Shown here one piece after another: positions 32,433-42,228 of a stretch of 64,000 nt of DNA (position 1 is its first letter; the number at the start of each line of letters is the position of its first letter). The translations under genes were made by a program, and so were the position numbers. The DNA lies in the NCBI RefSeq assembly GCF_024346055.1, contig NZ_JAGQCH010000001.1, positions 1 through 64,000 of the forward strand, given 5' to 3'. The notes beneath the pieces are model-generated. The model searched no databases. It worked only from the letters and a program-made list of their open reading frames with translations, and had not been told where the DNA came from. Source of the DNA: Cyanobium sp. Cruz CV13-4-11 (GTDB taxonomy: Bacteria > Cyanobacteriota > Cyanobacteriia > PCC-6307 > Cyanobiaceae).

Positions 32433-32897
32433 GTGCTGTCCCCGTCACCGCCGCCGGCCCCGACGCTGATCCAGCTGGCCCCGAAGCACGCCGGCGCCTG
32501 CCTGGAGCTGGATCGGGCTGCCCTCGGCGGCATCTGGAGCCTGGCCCAGTGGCAGCGGGAGCTGGAGGAGGAGGCACGGCCAGGCCTGGGGTTGCGCCAG
32601 GGACAGGAACTGCTGGCCATGGCCTGCGGCTGGCTGGTGGTTGATGAGCTCCACATCACTCTGGTGGCCGTGGCTCCGGAGCACCGCCGCCGGGGACTGG
32701 GACGCCGGATCCTTCAGGAGCTGATGCGGGCCGGGCTGCGCAGCGGCGCCACCCGGGCCACCCTGGAGGTGGCGGCCACGAATGGGGCCGGGAAGGGGCT
32801 GTATGAGGCCCTGGGGTTCCGCACTGCCGGCATTCGTCATGGTTACTACCGCAGTGGCGAGGATGCCCTGATCCAATGGTTCAACCTGAAGAGGTGA
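32433..32897 (+). CDS. rimI: RimI-like ribosomal-protein alanine N-acetyltransferase
   Basis: 154 aa from GTG 32433. GNAT fold with ELHITLVAVAPEHRRRGLGR, the acetyl-CoA loop, then RATLEVAATNGAGKGLYEAL and GFRTAGIRHGYYRSGEDALI, typical RimI blocks. It would acetylate the N-terminal residue of ribosomal protein S18. The next gene, clpC, starts after a 177-bp gap with a promoter-like region. Confidence 0.85.
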   Translation: MLSPSPPPAPTLIQLAPKHAGACLELDRAALGGIWSLAQWQRELEEEARPGLGLRQGQELLAMACGWLVVDELHITLVAVAPEHRRRGLGRRILQELMRAGLRSGATRATLEVAATNGAGKGLYEALGFRTAGIRHGYYRSGEDALIQWFNLKR

Positions 32898-33074
32898 AAG
32901 GGTGCGGATAACCGTAGATATCTATACCTACATCCCATCAATCTGGACGTATTGTTTGTTTTCAGCTTCCCCTGAGCGCTTGCGGCGCAGCGCTTTGGCC
33001 TGAGAGTGTCCCCGGCCTCTCACCCAGCCCTTCAATCCTGATAGGTTGGTTGCACTTGCATCAGGTCCCGCCCC

Positions 33075-35633
33075 ATGTTCGAGCGGTTTACCGAGAAGGC
33101 CATCAAGGTGATCATGCTGGCCCAGGAAGAGGCCCGCCGCCTCGGCCACAACTTCGTCGGCACCGAGCAGATCCTGCTGGGCCTGATCGGCGAAGGCACC
33201 GGTGTCGCCGCCAAGGTCCTCAAGTCGATGGGGGTCAACCTCAAGGACGCCCGGGTCGAGGTTGAGAAGATCATCGGCCGCGGCTCCGGCTTCGTCGCCG
33301 TCGAGATCCCCTTCACCCCCCGGGCCAAGCGGGTTCTGGAGCTCTCCCTGGAGGAGGCGCGCCAGCTCGGCCACAACTACATCGGCACCGAGCACCTCCT
33401 GCTCGGGCTCATTCGCGAGGGTGAGGGGGTCGCGGCCCGCGTACTTGAGAACCTCGGCGTCGACCTGGCCAAGGTCCGCACCCAGGTGATCCGCATGCTC
33501 GGCGAGACGGCCGAAGTGGCCTCCGGCAGCTCGGGCAAAGGATCCACCAAGACCCCCACCCTCGACGAGTTCGGCAGCAACCTCACCCAACTGGCCGCCG
33601 AGTCCAAGCTCGATCCGGTCGTGGGCCGCCACAACGAGATCGATCGGGTCATCCAGATCCTGGGTCGCCGCACCAAGAACAACCCCGTGCTGATCGGCGA
33701 GCCCGGTGTCGGCAAGACAGCCATCGCCGAGGGCCTGGCCCAGCGCATCACCCAGGGCGAGATCCCCGACATCCTCGAGGACAAGCGGGTCCTCACCCTC
33801 GACATCGGCCTGCTGGTGGCCGGCACCAAGTACCGCGGTGAGTTCGAGGAGCGGCTCAAGAAGATCATGGAGGAGATCCGCTCCGCCGGGAACGTGATCC
33901 TGGTGATCGACGAGGTGCACACCCTGATCGGTGCCGGCGCCGCCGAGGGCGCCATCGACGCCGCCAATATCCTCAAACCCGCCCTGGCCAGGGGCGAGCT
34001 GCAGTGCATCGGCGCCACCACCCTCGATGAGTACCGCAAGCACATTGAGCGTGATGCGGCCCTGGAGCGCCGCTTCCAGCCGGTGATGGTGGGCGAGCCC
34101 TCCGTCGTCGACACGATCGAGATCCTCAAGGGTCTGCGGGAGCGCTACGAGCAGCACCACCGCCTCAAGATCAGTGATGAGGCCCTCGTGGCCGCTGCCA
34201 CCCTGGGTGATCGCTACATCTCCGACCGCTTCCTGCCCGACAAGGCCATCGACCTGATCGACGAGGCCGGCAGCCGGGTGCGGCTGCTCAACTCCAAGCT
34301 GCCCCCGGCGGCCAAGGAAGTCGACAAGCAGCTTCGTGGGGTGCAGAAGGAGAAGGAGGACGCCGTCCGCCAGCAGGACTTCACCAAGGCCGGTGAACTG
34401 CGTGACAAGGAAGTGGAACTGCGCGACCAGATCCGCTCGATCCTCCAGGCCCGTCGCGACGACGAACCCGCCGCCAGCCCTGCCACTGCCGAAGCCCAAG
34501 GCTCCTCCTTTGCCGGCATCGCACCCGCCGATGACGGTGGCACTGATGAAAGCCGCGCCCCCCTGGTCACCGAGGAGGACATCGCCCAGATCGTCGCCTC
34601 CTGGACCGGTGTGCCCGTGCAGAAGCTGACCGAGAGCGAGTCGGTGAAGCTGCTCAACATGGAGGAGACCCTCCACCAGCGCCTGATCGGCCAGGACGAG
34701 GCCGTCAAGGCCGTGTCGAGGGCCATCCGCCGGGCCCGCGTCGGCCTCAAGAACCCCAACCGCCCCATCGCCAGCTTCATCTTCTCCGGCCCCACCGGCG
34801 TCGGCAAGACGGAACTCACCAAGTCCCTGGCGGCCTATTTCTTCGGCAGCGAAGACGCCATGATCCGCCTGGACATGAGCGAATTCATGGAGCGCCACAC
34901 CGTCAGCAAGCTGATCGGTTCGCCTCCTGGCTACGTGGGCTTCAACGAGGGCGGCCAGTTGACGGAAGCCGTACGGCGCCGTCCCTACACCGTTGTGCTG
35001 TTCGACGAGATCGAGAAGGCCCACCCGGATGTGTTCAACCTGCTGCTGCAGCTGCTGGAAGACGGCCGGCTCACCGACTCCAAGGGCCGGACGGTCGACT
35101 TCAAGAACACCCTCATCATCATGACCTCGAACATCGGTTCGAAGGTGATTGAGAAGGGTGGCGGTGGCCTGGGCTTCGAGTTCGGCGGCGGCGATGTGGA
35201 GGAAACCCAGTACAACCGCATCCGTTCGCTCGTCAACGAGGAGCTCAAGCAGTACTTCCGCCCCGAGTTCCTCAACCGTCTCGACGAGATCATCGTCTTC
35301 CGTCAGCTCACCCGCGCCGAAGTCAAGTTGATCGCCGAGATCATGCTGCGGGAAGTCTTCGCCCGCATGCAGGACAAGGGGATCGGCATGTCCGTCACCG
35401 AGGCCTTCAAGGAGCGCCTCGTGGAGGAGGGCTACAACCCCAGCTACGGCGCCCGGCCCCTGCGTCGCGCCGTGATGCGGCTGCTCGAGGATTCGCTGGC
35501 AGAGGAATTCCTCTCCGGTCGGATCGGCGATGGCGACGCCTGTCTGGTGGATGTCGATGACGACAAGCAGGTGGTGATCCGCAAGCAGTCGATCACCTCT
35601 CCGTTGCCGGAGCTGGCGGGCGCCAGCGCCTGA
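33075..35633 (+). CDS. clpC: ATP-dependent Clp protease ATPase subunit ClpC
   Basis: 852 aa. Two Clp N repeats ([20 protein letters not shown] and [20 protein letters not shown]), D1 ATPase with [15 protein letters not shown] and [20 protein letters not shown], a UVR-type middle region ([18 protein letters not shown]), and D2 ATPase with [20 protein letters not shown] and [16 protein letters not shown]. It unfolds proteins for ClpP/ClpR degradation and is essential in cyanobacteria. Length and motif set are complete. Monocistronic by spacing. Confidence 0.97.
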   Translation: MFERFTEKAIKVIMLAQEEARRLGHNFVGTEQILLGLIGEGTGVAAKVLKSMGVNLKDARVEVEKIIGRGSGFVAVEIPFTPRAKRVLELSLEEARQLGHNYIGTEHLLLGLIREGEGVAARVLENLGVDLAKVRTQVIRMLGETAEVASGSSGKGSTKTPTLDEFGSNLTQLAAESKLDPVVGRHNEIDRVIQILGRRTKNNPVLIGEPGVGKTAIAEGLAQRITQGEIPDILEDKRVLTLDIGLLVAGTKYRGEFEERLKKIMEEIRSAGNVILVIDEVHTLIGAGAAEGAIDAANILKPALARGELQCIGATTLDEYRKHIERDAALERRFQPVMVGEPSVVDTIEILKGLRERYEQHHRLKISDEALVAAATLGDRYISDRFLPDKAIDLIDEAGSRVRLLNSKLPPAAKEVDKQLRGVQKEKEDAVRQQDFTKAGELRDKEVELRDQIRSILQARRDDEPAASPATAEAQGSSFAGIAPADDGGTDESRAPLVTEEDIAQIVASWTGVPVQKLTESESVKLLNMEETLHQRLIGQDEAVKAVSRAIRRARVGLKNPNRPIASFIFSGPTGVGKTELTKSLAAYFFGSEDAMIRLDMSEFMERHTVSKLIGSPPGYVGFNEGGQLTEAVRRRPYTVVLFDEIEKAHPDVFNLLLQLLEDGRLTDSKGRTVDFKNTLIIMTSNIGSKVIEKGGGGLGFEFGGGDVEETQYNRIRSLVNEELKQYFRPEFLNRLDEIIVFRQLTRAEVKLIAEIMLREVFARMQDKGIGMSVTEAFKERLVEEGYNPSYGARPLRRAVMRLLEDSLAEEFLSGRIGDGDACLVDVDDDKQVVIRKQSITSPLPELAGASA

Positions 35634-35687
35634 GCCGTCGCGACGTCGTTCGGCCGACTTCTACATTTCAATGATGAGAAGGCGGCC

Positions 35688-36791
35688 ATGACGGATTCCC
35701 TGCAGACCCACGCCATCGCTCCGGCTGTGGTGCTTCGCGGTTGTGGAGCTTGGCTTGAGGCCCTGCCGCGCATCGGGGCCCTGGGCCAGCATCCGCTCCT
35801 GCTGGGGCGCAGCGCCGCCACCTATGGGCTGCGCCAGCAATTGTTCGTCGATCTGGAGCAGGCCGGTGTCCGCCCGGTGGCCAGTCAGCCCTTTCGCGAC
35901 TGCTGCGACGAAGACCTTGTGCCCTTGGCCCAACACGCCCGCGCCGCCGGCTGTGATGCCCTGATCGCCGCCGGTGGCGGCAAGGTGCTGGATGCGGGCA
36001 AGCTGCTGGCCCACCGGCTCGGCCTGCCCTGCATCACGGTGCCCACCAGCGCCGCCACCTGTGCGGGCTGGACGGCCCTGGCCAATGTCTACACACCCGA
36101 GGGGGCCTTCCTGGGCGATGTGGCCCTGGCGCGTTGCCCGGATCTGCTCGTCTTCGACCACGCTCTGGTGCGGCAGGCGCCGGCGCGCACTCTGGCCAGC
36201 GGCATCGCCGATGCGGTGGCCAAGTGGTACGAGGCTTCGGTGAGCAGCGGATCCAGTGGCGATGGCCTGGTGCAGCAGGCGGTGCAGATGGCCCGGCTGC
36301 TGCGCGATCTGCTGCTGCTGGAGGGGGAAGCCGCCCTGGCGGATCCGAACAGCGAGGCCTGGGTGCGGGTGGCCGAGGGCTGTGCCCTTACGGCTGGCCT
36401 GATCGGTGGCATCGGCGGCGCCCGCTGCCGCACCGTGGCCGCCCATGCCGTCCACAACGGCCTGACCCAGCTCGCCGCCAGCCACGGCCAGCTCCATGGC
36501 GAGAAGGTGGGATTCGGGGTGCTGGTGCAGCTGTGGCTGGAAGAGCAGCTGGCCGGCAACCGGCTGGCGGCCCAGGCCCGTCGCCAGTTGCTCCCCTTCT
36601 TCCGCCGGCTGGGGCTGCCCACCGATCTCGAGGCCCTGGGGCTGGGCGGAGCCACCCTGGAGGAGCTGCGTCAGATCTGCCGCTTCGCCTGCCGGGAGGG
36701 TTCCGACCTGCACCACCTGCCCTTCGCGGTGGCCCCGGAAGACCTGCTGGCCGCCATGGTGGGCGCCACCGCCGACCGGCAGCAGGCGTGA
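35688..36791 (+). CDS. Iron-containing alcohol/glycerol dehydrogenase family protein
   Basis: 367 aa. An N-terminal NAD-binding part with DALIAAGGGKVLDAGKLLAH and CITVPTSAATCAGWTALANV, then the metal part with ASGIADAVAKWYEA, AAHAVHNGLTQL and HGQLHGEKVGFGVL, where Asp and two His bind the metal. This matches GldA-type dehydrogenases. The physiological substrate in picocyanobacteria is not known. Its stop overlaps the start of the alpha/beta hydrolase by 4 bp. Confidence 0.88.
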   Translation: MTDSLQTHAIAPAVVLRGCGAWLEALPRIGALGQHPLLLGRSAATYGLRQQLFVDLEQAGVRPVASQPFRDCCDEDLVPLAQHARAAGCDALIAAGGGKVLDAGKLLAHRLGLPCITVPTSAATCAGWTALANVYTPEGAFLGDVALARCPDLLVFDHALVRQAPARTLASGIADAVAKWYEASVSSGSSGDGLVQQAVQMARLLRDLLLLEGEAALADPNSEAWVRVAEGCALTAGLIGGIGGARCRTVAAHAVHNGLTQLAASHGQLHGEKVGFGVLVQLWLEEQLAGNRLAAQARRQLLPFFRRLGLPTDLEALGLGGATLEELRQICRFACREGSDLHHLPFAVAPEDLLAAMVGATADRQQA

Positions 36792-37708
36792 GCGCCAGCC
36801 CCGTCAGCGCGCCCACCGGCCGCGAACTGGTCAGCGCCGCCGCCGACTCCCTGCTCGACCCCCAGGGCCGCGCCCTGGCTGCCCAGGTGCAGTGGTGGGA
36901 GCTGCCTGGGCACCCCGAGCGCTGGCCCGTGGCCGTGCTGGGGGAGGGCCCGCCCCTGCTGCTGCTGCACGGCTTCGACAGTTCCTTTCTGGAGTTCCGC
37001 CGCCTGGCGCCCCTGCTGGCGGGGAGCCACCGGTTGCTGATCCCCGACCTGCACGGCTTCGGCTTCTGCCCCAGGCCCGCCGAGCGTGATTACACCCCCG
37101 AGGCCGTGCTGCGCCACCTGGACGCCTTGCTGGAGGCCTTCGATCGCCAGGAGCCTGCTGGTGGGCAGACGCTGGGCCTGATCGGCGCCTCGATGGGCGG
37201 CGCGGTGGCGGTGGCCCTGGCCCGCCGCCACCCCGGGCGCTTCGAGCGGCTGCTGCTGCTGGCCCCAGCGGGCCTCACCGGCCGGCCCATGCCCCTGCCA
37301 CCGCTGCTGGATGGGCTGGGGGTGCGGTTCCTGGCCCTGCCGTCGGTCCGTGGCGGCCTCTGCCGCAGTGCCTTTGCCAATCCCGATCAGGACGTGGGCC
37401 CGGCGGAGCTGGAGATCGCTTCGCTGCACCTGCGGGCGCCGGGCTGGGCCGAGGCCCTGCGCCGCTTCGCCCGCAGCGGCGGCTTCGCCGGCTGCGGCGC
37501 CCCCCTGCCCCCCCAGCCGCTGGCAGTGCTCTGGGGCGCCGACGACCGGATCCTGCGCGCCCCGCAGAAGCGGGCCGCCCAGGCCCTGCTGGGGTCCCGC
37601 ATCACCGAGCTGGCGACCTGCGGCCACCTGCCCCACATCGACCAGCCGGAGCGGGTGGCGTCCGCCTGGCTGGGCGCGCCCTGCGCCCCGAACCCCACTC
37701 ACCCATGA
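36788..37708 (+). CDS. Alpha/beta hydrolase
   Basis: 306 aa from GTG 36788, overlapping the dehydrogenase stop. PLLLLHGFDSSFLEFRRLAP is the oxyanion region, TLGLIGASMGGAVAVALARR contains the nucleophile Ser in GASMG, LWGADDRI holds the acid, and CGHLPHIDQPERV the His. The triad is complete. The substrate cannot be read from sequence. Co-transcribed with the dehydrogenase and the DUF1499 gene through 4-bp overlaps. Confidence 0.88.
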   Translation: MSASPVSAPTGRELVSAAADSLLDPQGRALAAQVQWWELPGHPERWPVAVLGEGPPLLLLHGFDSSFLEFRRLAPLLAGSHRLLIPDLHGFGFCPRPAERDYTPEAVLRHLDALLEAFDRQEPAGGQTLGLIGASMGGAVAVALARRHPGRFERLLLLAPAGLTGRPMPLPPLLDGLGVRFLALPSVRGGLCRSAFANPDQDVGPAELEIASLHLRAPGWAEALRRFARSGGFAGCGAPLPPQPLAVLWGADDRILRAPQKRAAQALLGSRITELATCGHLPHIDQPERVASAWLGAPCAPNPTHP

Positions 37709-38163
37709 CACCGTCCTCTCCCCTGACCCTGCCGCGCTTCGTCGTCGGCCTGCTGCTTCTGCTGCTGCTTGGCCTCCCCGGCCCGGCCCAGGCCTCGCTG
37801 CTGCACCTGGAGGGCCCGGTGCCCCAGGAGCTCGGGGTGCATGGCGGCTCCCTGTCCCCCTGTGCGGCGCCGGCCCACTGCGCCAGGGTCGACTGGAGCT
37901 TCAGCGATCCGGCGGCGGCCCTGGCCGCGCTGGTGCCAGTCCTGGTAACCAGCGAGGGGGTGCGGATCGTCGAGCGCGACGGGCCCTATCTGCATGCCAC
38001 CGCCACCAGCCGGCTGTTCGGCTTCGTGGACGACCTTGAGCTCCAGGCCCAGCCCGCCGCCGGGGTGCTGCAGGCCCGCTCCAGCTCGCGGCTCGGGGAT
38101 TCCGATCTGGGCGTCAACGCCCGTCGGCTGGCGGCGCTGCGGCAGCAATTGCCTGGCAGCTGA
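37705..38163 (+). CDS. DUF1499 family exported protein
   Basis: 152 aa. Signal peptide VVGLLLLLLLGLPGPAQAS. The domain shows HCARVDWSFSDPAAALAALV, DGPYLHATATSRLFGFVDDL and RSSSRLGDSDLGVNARRLAA, the usual DUF1499 blocks, lumenal or periplasmic. Its last 50 bp overlap the convergent FAD-oxidoreductase gene. Function unknown. Confidence 0.85.
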   Translation: MTPSSPLTLPRFVVGLLLLLLLGLPGPAQASLLHLEGPVPQELGVHGGSLSPCAAPAHCARVDWSFSDPAAALAALVPVLVTSEGVRIVERDGPYLHATATSRLFGFVDDLELQAQPAAGVLQARSSSRLGDSDLGVNARRLAALRQQLPGS

Positions 38164-39643
38164 ACCGTTCGATGGCGCCGCGGCGGTGCAGGAAGCGGGG
38201 CTGCTGCGGGTCCTCCAGGCTCCACCACCAGAGCCCGTCGGTGTAGCTGGGCGGGCCGGCATTGTTGGTGCGCGGCAGCTGCAGACGCAGCTGCCGCCAC
38301 TCCAGCAGCACCGTGGCGCCGGGCACCGTGCCGGCGGCGCTGTTGGGGATGCCCGGGGCGTCCACCGCTCCGTTGTCGCTGGTCGCCAGCAGCAGGTCGC
38401 CGTCGCAGCGGTAGGGGACGGCGCCGGCCGCCGTCGCCAGCGCCGGCCCCCCCAGGCTGAGGCAGAGCAGCAGCAGCAGGGCCAGCAGCCGGCCCGCCAG
38501 GGCCTGGGCACTGCGCAGGGCCCCTTCGATGCGGCCGAAGCCCGGCCCCGCGATGAAGTCGCCGCAGAAGGCCACCCGGCTGGCGGGGCAGACCATGGCC
38601 GCAGGGGGAAGGCCGGGGGCCACGGGGAAGGCGGCCCCCCAGTGCATCAGTTGACGCTGGCTCACCCCTGCCAGGCCGTCGCCGCCGCTGGCCCACTCCC
38701 CGAGCCAGGGCTCCAGTGCCCCGGCGACGGCCCCCTCCAGGGCGGCCATCGCCGGGGCCTCGTCGGCCGTCACCCCATGGGCCACGACGCCGCAGCGGCC
38801 GTCGGCCAGGGGCTGGATCGACAGCCGCCGCAGCCCCCAGCGCCGCTGGGCCTGCCCGTCAAAGCTGAGCAGCCGGAAGGGCAGGGCCAGCCACCGGGCC
38901 GCCGCGGCCGGTTCGATCGTGAGCATCAGGTTGGTGCGGGTCTCCATCTCCATGCTGGCGAGGGCGGCGAGGGCCGCCTCCAGCGCTCCATCGCCCAGGC
39001 CCTCTGCCGCCCGCTGCAGCGGCACCTCCGACCAGCCGAACCGCTCCATGGCGCGGGGATGGGCCAGCAGGGTGCCGGTGAGCACCAGCCAGTCGGCCTC
39101 GCCCAGCACCGCCCCGTTGGCGTCGGCCAGCCGCCAGCCTTCTTCGGGGCGCACCGCCAGGTGCCGCACCAGGGTGCCGTAGTGGCCCGTGAGGCTTGCT
39201 GGCGGCCCCTGGGCCAGGGCCAGCAGGCCGCGGCAGAGGTCGTCCATGCCCTGGTGGCCCCGGTACAAGGAACCACCCAGCAGGGGGTCGGCTTCGGCGG
39301 GACCCAGGGTCCCGTCGGCCTGCAGCGCCGCCGCCGGCTCCCGCCAGGGCACGATCCAGCCCCCCTGCAGCAGGGGCGCCACCAGGTCCGGTTCGGGGTC
39401 CTCCAGCAGGTTGAGCAGGGGGGCTCCATGGTCGAGGTGCCAACCGGCGTCCTGGCGGGAGCGACGGGTGGCGGCCCGGCCGCCGGGACCCCGACCCGCC
39501 TCCCACAGGTCGATCGGGCCGTCCCAGCCACCGCGCCGCAGCCCGGCGGCCAGGGCACAACCGGCCACCCCGGCACCGATCACCGCCAGCGATGGCGCGC
39601 TTGGCCGCCGCGACTGGCCAGACTCAGCTGAGGTTCCAGCCAT
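38114..39643 (-). CDS. FAD-dependent oxidoreductase fused to an MliC-like C-terminal domain
   Basis: 509 aa from ATG 39643. Residues about 19-370 form a renalase/amine-oxidase-type FAD protein: SLAVIGAGVAGCALAAGLRR, RATRRSRQDAGWHLDHGAPL and VAFCGDFIAGPGFGRIEGAL. Family members end about there. Here the frame continues through a hydrophobic stretch (LLALLLLLCLSLGGPALATA) into VPYRCDGDLLLATSDNGAVD and NNAGPPSYTDGLWWWSLEDP, which resembles small secreted MliC-like proteins. No start codon exists at the junction, so a true fusion or a lost stop is indicated. The 3' end overlaps DUF1499 by 50 bp. Confidence 0.75.
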   Translation of the reverse strand: MAGTSAESGQSRRPSAPSLAVIGAGVAGCALAAGLRRGGWDGPIDLWEAGRGPGGRAATRRSRQDAGWHLDHGAPLLNLLEDPEPDLVAPLLQGGWIVPWREPAAALQADGTLGPAEADPLLGGSLYRGHQGMDDLCRGLLALAQGPPASLTGHYGTLVRHLAVRPEEGWRLADANGAVLGEADWLVLTGTLLAHPRAMERFGWSEVPLQRAAEGLGDGALEAALAALASMEMETRTNLMLTIEPAAAARWLALPFRLLSFDGQAQRRWGLRRLSIQPLADGRCGVVAHGVTADEAPAMAALEGAVAGALEPWLGEWASGGDGLAGVSQRQLMHWGAAFPVAPGLPPAAMVCPASRVAFCGDFIAGPGFGRIEGALRSAQALAGRLLALLLLLCLSLGGPALATAAGAVPYRCDGDLLLATSDNGAVDAPGIPNSAAGTVPGATVLLEWRQLRLQLPRTNNAGPPSYTDGLWWWSLEDPQQPRFLHRRGAIERFSCQAIAAAAPPADGR

Positions 39644-39649
39644 GCCGAG

Positions 39650-39961
39650 ATGACGATGACGCCTGAAGACAAGACAATCCTGGCCGCGTCGGCCCCCTGG
39701 CTGGGGGCTCTGCTCAATGTCGTGCCTGGCCTGGGCACCGGCTACATCTACCAGCGCCGCTGGCGGGCCTACTGGATCACCACGGCCCTGGCCACGGGCT
39801 GGTTCCTGCTGGGCGCCGTGCTCGGCGCCGGGGCCAGCACGACGGAACTGACCGCCCCCGACCCCCGCAACCAGCTGGTCGGCCTGGGGGGATTGCTGTT
39901 GCTGGCGGCAGTGACGGCCGCGGAGGCCTTCCGTGAGGCGCGTCGGGCCCGGAAGGAATGA
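39650..39961 (+). CDS. Small membrane protein, 103 aa
   Basis: Two helices, around GALLNVVPGLGTGYIY with YWITTALATGWFLLGAVLGA, and LVGLGGLLLLAAVTAAEAFR, with a charged tail. The pattern (Pro-Gly-x-Gly then an aromatic-rich turn) resembles small TM2-like membrane proteins. Function unknown. Divergent from the FAD oxidoreductase, six bases apart, and 33 bp before the DUF2993 gene. Confidence 0.65.
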   Translation: MTMTPEDKTILAASAPWLGALLNVVPGLGTGYIYQRRWRAYWITTALATGWFLLGAVLGAGASTTELTAPDPRNQLVGLGGLLLLAAVTAAEAFREARRARKE

Positions 39962-39994
39962 GAATCTGGGACCCCTGTTGCCCCCTGCTGGCGG

Positions 39995-40675
39995 ATGAGC
40001 GAGACACCAGCTGGCAACCGTCCCCCCGAGGCTCCTGAATCCGCTGCCGACGCGGCCCCTGGCGGCCCCGTGATGGGCCTGCTGGCCCGGGGTCTGGAGT
40101 TGTGGCTGCGGCAGCAGTGCGAGGCCATCGATCGGCTGGAGATCCGCCTGGAGGGTTCGGGGCTGCGGCTGCTGCGGGGGCGTCTGGATGGGGTTCGGCT
40201 GCGGGCCCGGCGGGTGGTCTATCGGGCGATCGAGATCGAGGAGGTGGAGCTGCGCTGTGACGGCATCCAGCTGCGCCTGGGCTCCCTGGTGCGAAACCAG
40301 CCGGTCCAACTGGAGCAGCCCTTCCGCATCCAGGGGTTGGTGAGCTTCAGCGGCGACGGCCTCAGCCGTTCCTTCAGCACCCCGGCCTGGCGCAGCCTCG
40401 GCGATGGCCTGGCCGACGACCTGCTGGGTCTGACTCCCCTGGCCGGGCTGCGCATCCGCGAGGACCGGCTGGTGCTGAGGGCGTTTGCCAGCGGCGATCG
40501 GGAGCCGGTGGAGCGGGAGGTGGCGGTGCGAGCTGACGGCGGCACCGTCGAACTGCGCTGCGCGGAGGGGGATCCCTATGCCCGGCTGCCGATGGATCCC
40601 AACATCCGCATCAACCGGGCCGAGCTCGGTGCCGGCCTGCTGCACCTGGAAGGGGAGGCCCGGGTCTCCCCCTGA
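39995..40675 (+). CDS. DUF2993 family protein
   Basis: 226 aa. Repeating beta-strand pattern typical of DUF2993: IDRLEIRLEGSGLRLLRGRL, GVRLRARRVVYRAIEIEEVE and LRCDGIQLRLGSLVRNQPVQ. A cyanobacteria-rich family with a tubular lipid-binding type fold suggested in structure models, which is inference. No signal peptide. Convergent with cdsA, 16 bp between stops. Confidence 0.82.
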   Translation: MSETPAGNRPPEAPESAADAAPGGPVMGLLARGLELWLRQQCEAIDRLEIRLEGSGLRLLRGRLDGVRLRARRVVYRAIEIEEVELRCDGIQLRLGSLVRNQPVQLEQPFRIQGLVSFSGDGLSRSFSTPAWRSLGDGLADDLLGLTPLAGLRIREDRLVLRAFASGDREPVEREVAVRADGGTVELRCAEGDPYARLPMDPNIRINRAELGAGLLHLEGEARVSP

Positions 40676-40691
40676 GGGCCCAGGCAGACGC

Positions 40692-41609
40692 TCAGCCCCG
40701 TTGCAGCAGGGGCAGCACCAGGGTCACCGCGGAATAGACCACCGCCGGCACGAACAGGTAGCTGTCGATCCGATCAAGAATGCCGCCGTGGCCGGGGATC
40801 GCATCGCCCGAGTCCTTGAGGCCTGCATCCCGCTTCATCATCGATTCGGTCAGATCGCCCACCAGGGCGAACAGGGAGACCACCGCCCCCAGCACCGCCC
40901 CGATCAGCCAGCCCCAGCGCCAGCCCAGCAGCAGCCCGCCCACGGCCCCCACCAGCAGGGCGCAGAGCACCCCGCCCAGGGCCCCCTCCACTGTCTTGCC
41001 CGGGGAGATCGGCGAGAGGGCGTGGCGACCCAGGCGGCGGCCGATCACGTAGGAGCCGATGTCGGTGGCGACGATCATCAGGCAGGCCAGCAGGGTGAGG
41101 GCCATGCCGGGGCTCCAGGGCCAGCCCAGCCCGTCGAGCGCCGGGGCCAGGGCGGGGTCGGTGAGATCCCGCAGCTTGATCCAGTGGCTGGGCAGGAAAC
41201 CCAGGTAAAAGAGGCCGAACACCGAGGCGGCGATGTCGGCGATGGTGCCGGTGACCGGCTGGAGCAGCAGCCAGCCGCAGATCACGGCCCCGGACGCGGG
41301 CAACACGGCCGCCGCCACGTCTCCGGCCACGTCGCCCGCCATGCCGCCCCCCGACCAGAGGCTGCCGGCGGCCACCTGGGTGGAGACCAGCAGCAGCTGC
41401 ACCGCCACCAGGGTGGTCTTGGTGGCGGGACGGATGCCCTTGAACTGGGCCATGCGGAAGAACTCCAGCAGACCCAGGTGCACGATCACCCCCACGGCGA
41501 CGGTGAACCACCAGCCGCCCAGGCCCACCACCACCAGCCCGAAGCCGCCGGCCAGCCAGCCGCTCAGCAGGCGGGACAGGGAGGTGGCGGGGCGGGGGGC
41601 GGCAGGCAA
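40692..41609 (-). CDS. cdsA: Phosphatidate cytidylyltransferase
   Basis: 305 aa, about eight membrane helices. The C-terminal signature is present: SLFALVGDLTESMMKRDAGL followed by KDSGDAIPGHGGILDRIDS. It makes CDP-diacylglycerol for phospholipid synthesis. The upstream cbiT gene is 10 bp away on the same strand, so they share a transcript. Confidence 0.94.
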   Translation of the reverse strand: MPAAPRPATSLSRLLSGWLAGGFGLVVVGLGGWWFTVAVGVIVHLGLLEFFRMAQFKGIRPATKTTLVAVQLLLVSTQVAAGSLWSGGGMAGDVAGDVAAAVLPASGAVICGWLLLQPVTGTIADIAASVFGLFYLGFLPSHWIKLRDLTDPALAPALDGLGWPWSPGMALTLLACLMIVATDIGSYVIGRRLGRHALSPISPGKTVEGALGGVLCALLVGAVGGLLLGWRWGWLIGAVLGAVVSLFALVGDLTESMMKRDAGLKDSGDAIPGHGGILDRIDSYLFVPAVVYSAVTLVLPLLQRG

Positions 41610-41619
41610 GGGCTCGGAC

Positions 41620-42228
41620 TCAACGCTCGGCGGCGATCACGAACAGCGGTTCGGCGGCGGCCAGCTTGGCCTGGCTGCCGCGACGCTGCATGCGGTGCAC
41701 GGTGGCCTGCACCACCTGCACATCGTGGGCCCCCAGCTGGGCCAGGGTGTCGGTGGCCTTCACCAGACCCTCCAGGTTCACGGTGCTGATCACCAGCCGA
41801 CCGGAGGGCTGCAGGGCGCCCCAGACGGCCCGCAGCACGTCCTCCAGGGGCCGGCCCACCTCCAGCAGCACCCGGTCGGGGTTGGGGGGCAGCAGAGCCA
41901 GGCCCTCCGGGGCCTCGCCGGCGTGGATGTGCAGGTTGTGGATGCCGAAGCGCTGCCGGTTGCGTTCCAGCAGGTCGATCGCCTCCGGATCCCGCTCCAG
42001 GGTGTGCACGGCGCCGGCAGGCATCAGCCGGGCGATTTCCAGGGCCAGGGCGCCGGTGCCGCCACCCACGTCCCAGACCAGCGAATCGGCGCGGGGGCGC
42101 AGGTGGGCCAGCAGCATCACGCGCAGCTCCAGTGGCGTGGGGCTGAAGCCCGGGGCGTCCTCGAAGGCGCTGTCCGGCAGCCCGGGGGTGACGAAATCCC
42201 AGTGGAAGGGGTTCGGCAACGGGCTCAC
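41620..42228 (-). CDS. cbiT: Precorrin-6Y C5,15-methyltransferase subunit CbiT
   Basis: 202 aa. SAM-binding LVWDVGGGTGALALEIARLM, with FEDAPGFSPTPLELRVMLLA before it and GAVHTLERDPEAIDLLERN after it, the CbiT pattern. It methylates and decarboxylates the corrin ring precursor in cobalamin synthesis. The start overlaps the decarboxylase stop by 4 bp. Confidence 0.9.
   Translation of the reverse strand: MSPLPNPFHWDFVTPGLPDSAFEDAPGFSPTPLELRVMLLAHLRPRADSLVWDVGGGTGALALEIARLMPAGAVHTLERDPEAIDLLERNRQRFGIHNLHIHAGEAPEGLALLPPNPDRVLLEVGRPLEDVLRAVWGALQPSGRLVISTVNLEGLVKATDTLAQLGAHDVQVVQATVHRMQRRGSQAKLAAAEPLFVIAAER

Noticed and set aside
39644-40645. Extension of the FAD oxidoreductase frame to 843 aa
   Set aside because: It is antisense to two plus-strand genes. 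The FAD-binding start SLAVIGAGVAG follows ATG 39643 at the normal distance.
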